Assembly (NCBI GenBank): GCA_017441585.1
Contig: JAFRWW010000021.1
Span: 1-64,000 of the forward strand
From: Lachnospiraceae bacterium
Lineage (GTDB): Bacteria > Bacillota > Clostridia > Lachnospirales > Lachnospiraceae
Length of the DNA stretch: 64,000 bases
Direction of reading: 5' to 3'
Shown here: positions 59,855 through 64,000 of the stretch, piece after piece
Layout: each line of letters starts with the position of its first letter
Position numbering within the stretch: position 1 is the stretch's first letter
Notes under the pieces: model-generated
The model's database searches: none
What the model saw: only the letters and a program-made list of their open reading frames with translations
What the model was told of the DNA's origin: nothing
Program-made: the position numbers and the translations under genes

Positions 59855-60772
59855 TTATTTTCCTAAAACAAGTGTATCCTGCTGATCCCACTTTGTGGCG
59901 ATCTCAAGAAGGGTTCCGTCCTCTGCCATCTCATCAAGCTTTTCCTGAACGGCATCCCTTAAAGCGGTATTGCCCTTCTTAAAACCCACTCCGTAAAGCT
60001 CGGGTGAAAGCTTCTCATCAAGGATCACAAAGTCAGCTCCTCTTGACTCTATCTGATACTTTGCCACTCCCACATCCATGGCTATGGCGTCAACCGCACC
60101 GGCCTCAAGATTCATGAAGGCAGTGTTATACTCGGGCACCTGCATCAACTCGCCCAGAGAAGCCTTAAGCTCGGCGTGATCCTCGGACTCTATAGCCTCC
60201 AGCGCGGAGGAATCGGCCTGTACGCACAGTACCTTTCCTGCCAGATCAGCCAGTGAACCGATGCCGGAATCCTTAGCCACTACCACTACCTGTGAATTAT
60301 CCACATAGGGCTCTGACCAGGTATAGGCGTCCAGTCTCTCATCACTCATGGTAAAGCCGTTCCAGATGCAGTCGATGGCTCCGGACTCAAGCTCCATATC
60401 CTTTGCATCCCAGTCTATGGGCTGATAAACCACCTCAAGACCGAGTCTGTCTGCCACTTCCTTTGCCAGATCCAGATCAAAGCCCACATAATCCCCATTG
60501 TCATCCATATAACCATAGGGAGGGAAATCAGCATCAAAGCCCACCGTGAAAGTAGTCATGCCGTCAATCCCGCCGGCAGGAGCCGCCTCATCCTTTGCAG
60601 CCACATCCTTTGCAGCCTCATCCTTTGCAGTCTCAGGAGCCGTGGCCTCAGGAGCTGTAGCCTGATCATTTGCAGGAGCAGTTTCGTCAGCCTTGGAAGC
60701 TGAACATCCTGTCAGGGATGTACAGGCCAGGGCTGCCGTGAGAAGAATAACCGTTACAACAGATTTTTTCAT
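59855..60772 (-). CDS. Polar amino-acid ABC transporter substrate-binding lipoprotein
   Basis: 305 residues. The lipobox is LTGCS, followed by a repetitive Ala/Lys/Asp linker (KDEAAKDVAAKDEAA). The SBP_bac_3 fold shows TVGFDADFPPYGYMDDNGDYVGFDLDLAKEVADRLGLEVV, IWNGFTMSDERLDAYTWSEPYVDN and LAGKVLCVQADSSALEA. The Asp/Arg ligand-binding positions look typical of amino-acid binders. ATG 60772 has GGAGG 6 nt upstream. First gene of the operon. Confidence 0.95.
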   Translation of the reverse strand: MKKSVVTVILLTAALACTSLTGCSASKADETAPANDQATAPEATAPETAKDEAAKDVAAKDEAAPAGGIDGMTTFTVGFDADFPPYGYMDDNGDYVGFDLDLAKEVADRLGLEVVYQPIDWDAKDMELESGAIDCIWNGFTMSDERLDAYTWSEPYVDNSQVVVVAKDSGIGSLADLAGKVLCVQADSSALEAIESEDHAELKASLGELMQVPEYNTAFMNLEAGAVDAIAMDVGVAKYQIESRGADFVILDEKLSPELYGVGFKKGNTALRDAVQEKLDEMAEDGTLLEIATKWDQQDTLVLGK

Positions 60773-60813
60773 AATAGTCCTCCAATAAACATATTAAAAA
60801 TCACACGAAGTCC

Positions 60814-60842
60814 ATCATACTATATTTTGAAAAATAATTCAA
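60814..60842 (-). promoter_or_regulatory. Promoter of the amino-acid ABC operon
   Basis: Minus strand TTGAAT (60837-60842), 17-nt spacer, TATGAT (60814-60819). It adjoins the stop codon of the upstream unknown gene. Confidence 0.72.
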
Positions 60843-62030
60843 TCACTGTCCGTACCCCTCCACTATATCCATTATCATGGGGGCCATATCAGGGTGCGAA
60901 AGGGTCTGCTTCTTGACTTCCTCCTTAAGCTCATTCCTCTTTTCTTCATTATAATTGATACGCCGCCTCAGGCTTCCGCGCTGGGCCACCAGCTCGTGGC
61001 GTATCTCCACCATCTCTCTGTGATCCGTAAGTGCCCTGACCTGATGCACCCAGATCTCGGGATCCTTTATCCTGTAATCCGCGAGCAAAGATATCAGCTC
61101 GGCTCCCACGGCGCCCAGTTCCTCATCCGCCGCCTTGTATCTCTCCATCCGGGCCTTTTCCTTTAAATACCTCTCCCACATATACTTAAGCTCATCCGAA
61201 GAGTTCACCTGATACTTGGCGCAGGCGTAATCTATAAGGCCTGAAACATTCACATATCTTATCTTTATGCGGTTCTGCACCACTATCGCCCGGTTCAGCT
61301 TTTTTTCAACCTTTTTAAGCTCCGTCTTATCCCTCATGAATGCGGTAAAGACTGCAGTCAGAAAGATCGCTCCCACTGCGATGCACAAAAGTATGCCGAT
61401 GGACACCTCCATTTTAAACTGAAACTGCATCACCAACAGCGCCAGAAGGGTGAGCACCTCGAACACCAGTATGACAGCCACCAGGATACGCTTGTTATGC
61501 TGGGAATTCATCAGTTCATGACGTGCAAAGCGGTAGGATATCTTCTCCCCCTCCAGGTTTTTGAGATCCTTTCGCACCAGAGATTTATAATCCTCATTCT
61601 CCCGCAGCTTATTTATGGCCTCGGGCATATCCTCCTCATGTCTTTCCATGCGGTGATACAGTTCCTTGGGCATCGCGTCCTTACGGTTAAGGTATTCCTG
61701 CCGTATTTCTTCCCTTTCCAGTATCTTTGAAGCACAGTTCTTTATTTTCTGCGCCTGGGAAGGGGGAAGGGCTTCGATCTCCTCTATATCCCTCAGCCTT
61801 TCCGTGACGGCGTTATACTCAAAATTGCTCCTCTCGATAATCTCGGTCTGTTCCTTCATCTGCCTGCAGCACTCATTGATGTACTGCTCCATCCCGGACA
61901 TATCGTTGAGGTTGAGTTCGCGCCTGTTGGCAGCCAGGAAATCACCGTCCTCAAAAAGGTCCCAGTCGGTCTCCTCCTGCGGTTCCTTCTTTTCCTTCCT
62001 GCCAAACAGTTTTTTCAGCCATTCAAACAT
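60843..62030 (-). CDS. Coiled-coil membrane protein, unknown
   Basis: 395 residues. A basic N-terminus (MFEWLKKLFGRKEKK), a long charged coiled region (about 45-175), two close transmembrane helices (about 182-202 and 210-232), and a second coiled region (about 235-395). Both ends should be cytoplasmic. No family recognised. The ATG follows the stop of the 62861 gene closely (TGATATATG), so the two are coupled. Confidence 0.8.
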   Translation of the reverse strand: MFEWLKKLFGRKEKKEPQEETDWDLFEDGDFLAANRRELNLNDMSGMEQYINECCRQMKEQTEIIERSNFEYNAVTERLRDIEEIEALPPSQAQKIKNCASKILEREEIRQEYLNRKDAMPKELYHRMERHEEDMPEAINKLRENEDYKSLVRKDLKNLEGEKISYRFARHELMNSQHNKRILVAVILVFEVLTLLALLVMQFQFKMEVSIGILLCIAVGAIFLTAVFTAFMRDKTELKKVEKKLNRAIVVQNRIKIRYVNVSGLIDYACAKYQVNSSDELKYMWERYLKEKARMERYKAADEELGAVGAELISLLADYRIKDPEIWVHQVRALTDHREMVEIRHELVAQRGSLRRRINYNEEKRNELKEEVKKQTLSHPDMAPMIMDIVEGYGQ

Positions 62031-62033
62031 ATA

Positions 62034-62861
62034 TCACTCCGCGTTGTGCCTGTAGTCCTCTTTCCAGGAAGCGAGAACAGCGCCGGCCCTCCGGTCAAAG
62101 TCACTGTAATTATCCGTCTCCAGATCACTAAGGGCCTCCTTGAGCACCGAATAATCCTCCGACTGCCTTGACATGACACAGTATTCGGATATGTTCTCTT
62201 CCAGATTTTTGACCATAGTGCGGTCCAGTCCCAGTTCCCTGACAAGCGCCGCGTATTTCTCACGGCTGTTCCCCATGCGAAGAGCTGCCAGATAACAGGA
62301 ATAACTCTCCTTCACACCGCCTTTGTCCCAGGCCTTTTTAAAGCTCTCGGCAGCCTCATCATACATGAAAAGACCCGCCTGGGCACATCCCAGGTTATGC
62401 ATGCACATGGAATAAAGCCCTGGGTCCCTCTGAGGGTCACAGCCCTTAAGAGCCTGCATATACTCTCTTAAGGCAGGCAGGAAACGTCCGGCAAAAAGAT
62501 GGTAATCACCGCTGTTCTTTCTCCTTCCGGCCATACCCACGGCCTCGTTTTCACGAAGCATGGATTCTATGGTCCTTAGCTCCTCCCTGCTCACATAACC
62601 GCTCTCTTCAAAAATGAGTTTGACAAAGGAAGCCAGACTTCCCTTGTTTGCGATCACATCCATAAGGGAACGTCCCAGTTCCTTAAGTCCCAGTTCCTTT
62701 TCCACAAAAGAAGCCAGCCCCTGACGCATGATCCCCTCATCCAGTGAGGCCGCATTTTCACGAAGATAATAACACAGTTCCTCTATGGTATGCAGGGACA
62801 CACCCAGTTCTTCCAGATAATATGGTGTTGTAGCGTAATTGCCCACAGGCAGATACAACAT
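62034..62861 (-). CDS. Helical-repeat cytoplasmic protein, unknown
   Basis: 275 residues without signal or TM. The first third starts MLYLPVGNYATTPYYLEELG and is all-helical. The centre has TPR-like features (YSMCMHNLGCAQAGLFMYDEAAESFKKAW, SYSCYLAALRMGN). The ATG at 62861 has AGG at a normal distance. It is downstream of the gene at 63047, with a repeat-filled 185-nt gap between. Confidence 0.8.
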   Translation of the reverse strand: MLYLPVGNYATTPYYLEELGVSLHTIEELCYYLRENAASLDEGIMRQGLASFVEKELGLKELGRSLMDVIANKGSLASFVKLIFEESGYVSREELRTIESMLRENEAVGMAGRRKNSGDYHLFAGRFLPALREYMQALKGCDPQRDPGLYSMCMHNLGCAQAGLFMYDEAAESFKKAWDKGGVKESYSCYLAALRMGNSREKYAALVRELGLDRTMVKNLEENISEYCVMSRQSEDYSVLKEALSDLETDNYSDFDRRAGAVLASWKEDYRHNAE

Positions 62862-62903
62862 TATTCCTACCTCTCATCACTTCAACTATATGCCACGTCT
62901 ATC

Positions 62904-63030
62904 AGGATTCTTCCTGTTGCTTCGCAACCCCTCGCCGGGGCGGCATCACACCATTTCATGGTGTGATCAGCGTCGCTACGCTCAGAATGACATGATCATC
63001 TGTCATCCTGAGGCTTCAGCCGAAGGATCT
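62904..63030. repeat. Composite REP-like element
   Basis: A unit starting AGGATTCTTCCTGTTGCTTC is interrupted by a GC-rich insert and a perfect 10-bp palindrome ATCACACCAT-TTC-ATGGTGTGAT (62945-62967). It closes with GCTACGCTCAGAATGAC (ending 62991). A second unit in the opposite sense follows (63002-63030, GTCATCCTGAGGCTTCAGCC...GAAGGATCT). Confidence 0.75.
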
Positions 63031-63046
63031 AAAAAACATATCACAG

Positions 63047-64000
63047 TCAGATACTCACAGCGATCCTCTCCGTCACCACGGTGCCCGACGCCGGAAAAAT
63101 CTCACCGAAGCCCAGATCCTCCACATTCACCGTCAGATAATCCTCGGTATCCATAGTGATCCTGATCCTGACTCTGGTGGTATGCTCGGGTCTTGACGGA
63201 ATGTCCGTGAGTCTCATTATCGCATTGTGCTCATTGCGCCCTACCATGGGGCTGATCAGAAATCTCAGTTCTCTTTCCCTGCCCAGGTAAAGCTCGGTGA
63301 CCGCATTTACGTCATACCAGTTTACCCCGGCCTCCACTATGGAAAAGTATGTCTCTTCATTGACCTTTGAAACCCTGATGCCTATGTTCGAGCGGAGCTT
63401 ATCCTTTCCCAGATACAGATAGCTTCGTCTCTTGTCTATCCCCAGATGCCTGTCCTTTGAAAAATGGCAGGCACCCCAGGTATAAAGATTATGGGCGTGA
63501 AAAACCCTCCTCTTCATGCACAGATATCTTATGGTCTTAGGCGTGGTATCCTTGTCCGCGATCCCCCCCACCAGATAAACGCTGGTGACGATGCGCCCCT
63601 CGGTCTGTTTCTGGGCGAATTCCTTAAGGGCTTCATCATCCGAAGGATCCACGGACCTGTCCTCATCATTATATATCCTGCAAACCACAGGCTTCGTCCT
63701 GCGGTCCACGCAAAGGCGCCTTGAAAGTATGCCCTTACCGGTCATATCCAGAAGCACCACATCATGATTCCACAGATCCTCCTGCTGATGCATCATATAT
63801 TCATAAAAACTCTCGGACCTGCTGATAAAATCAAATCTGTCATCGGGATAATCAAAGGATCTGGCCATGCGGCGGAGCATCTTTACACTCTGTCCCCCCA
63901 GTTCTCCCGCGCAGATGCATATCCTGTCGGCCATCTGCCAGGATTCCACAAAGGAGGTCATGGACAAAAGCTTCTTTACATACATCACCAAAAGGTCGAA
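63047..64000 (-). CDS. Unknown protein, C-terminal part (gene runs off the window)
   Basis: The frame is open to the right edge (FDLLVMYVKKLLSMT...), and no convincing ribosome binding site precedes the internal TTG/GTG/ATG codons at 63983-63991, so the true start is probably outside. About 318 residues are visible, soluble, with segments like ICICAGELGGQSVKML, DVVLLDMTGKGILSRRLC, VYLVGGIADKDTTPKTIRYL and a beta-rich end. The alternation of glycine-rich turns recalls ASKHA-type or DUF5716-type proteins of Lachnospiraceae, from memory and unverified. Probable first gene of a cluster with the two unknown genes downstream. Confidence 0.7.
   Translation of the reverse strand, partial: FDLLVMYVKKLLSMTSFVESWQMADRICICAGELGGQSVKMLRRMARSFDYPDDRFDFISRSESFYEYMMHQQEDLWNHDVVLLDMTGKGILSRRLCVDRRTKPVVCRIYNDEDRSVDPSDDEALKEFAQKQTEGRIVTSVYLVGGIADKDTTPKTIRYLCMKRRVFHAHNLYTWGACHFSKDRHLGIDKRRSYLYLGKDKLRSNIGIRVSKVNEETYFSIVEAGVNWYDVNAVTELYLGRERELRFLISPMVGRNEHNAIMRLTDIPSRPEHTTRVRIRITMDTEDYLTVNVEDLGFGEIFPASGTVVTERIAVSI

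Noticed and set aside
1..64000. Prophage, insertion sequence or defence island
   Set aside because: No integrase, transposase, capsid, restriction or cas genes were recognised; only short REP-like repeats are present.

Overview
The window looks like a chromosomal segment of an anaerobic Clostridia, most likely a Lachnospiraceae-type gut or rumen bacterium. The evidence is the low-GC Gram-positive PolC, the cluster pyrH-frr-uppS-cdsA-dxr-rseP / ispG-polC, HrcA/CIRCE heat-shock control, an ECF-type riboflavin transporter behind an FMN riboswitch, a 1461-residue CoA-dehydratase-activase-like protein, and AGGAGG ribosome binding sites. No outer-membrane genes, phage genes, transposases or CRISPR array were seen. 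Almost every gene is on the minus strand; the exceptions are a tetR gene, trmL and cysE. Genus cannot be assigned from the sequence alone.

Layout. 1-645: end of a LOG-family gene and hsp20 under CIRCE. 872-5866: a complete CUT2 sugar ABC operon. 5985-8063: three small genes (HATPase-type regulator, CPBP-like membrane protein, unknown). 8060-15372: an MMPL/RND exporter overlapping a 1202-residue GLUG-repeat surface protein, behind lysA. 15409-21381: an RND pump, its adaptor, a 4-TM protein and a divergent tetR. 21372-22290: ribU with its riboswitch. 22436-27574: lipoproteins, a FliD-C-like protein with a structured leader, a PfoR-type membrane protein and tRNA-Glu. 27678-44570: trmL, then the envelope/isoprenoid/replication cluster (polC, ispG, three unknown genes, rseP, dxr, cdsA, uppS, frr, pyrH) and a bactofilin with coding minisatellites. 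44610-46689: a polysaccharide deacetylase and cysE. 46693-54689: a response regulator, a PocR hybrid kinase and a double-BadF activase. 54754-58268: folA, purA, purB. 58367-60842: a polar amino-acid ABC operon. 60843-64000: three unknown genes.

How the genes work together. The rseP-uppS-cdsA-dxr-ispG block supplies isoprenoids, undecaprenyl carrier and phospholipid precursors, and carries the replicative polymerase. Two ABC systems, RibU and PfoR-type genes import nutrients. Two RND-type systems export unidentified substrates.

Strongest unusual observations: (1) PolC keeps its PHP and polymerase domains, but every catalytic position of the inserted 3'-5' exonuclease is substituted. (2) A three-gene block with its own promoter and a four-copy repeat array splits rseP from ispG. 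(3) The leader of the FliD-C-like gene folds into CsrA-type AAGGAT loops. (4) A GLUG/helical surface protein overlaps an MMPL exporter gene. (5) ribU has a perfect 14-bp palindrome over its promoter in addition to the riboswitch. (6) Two genes have promoters that place the predicted transcription start at or next to the start codon. Everything here was read by eye; no database search was run.
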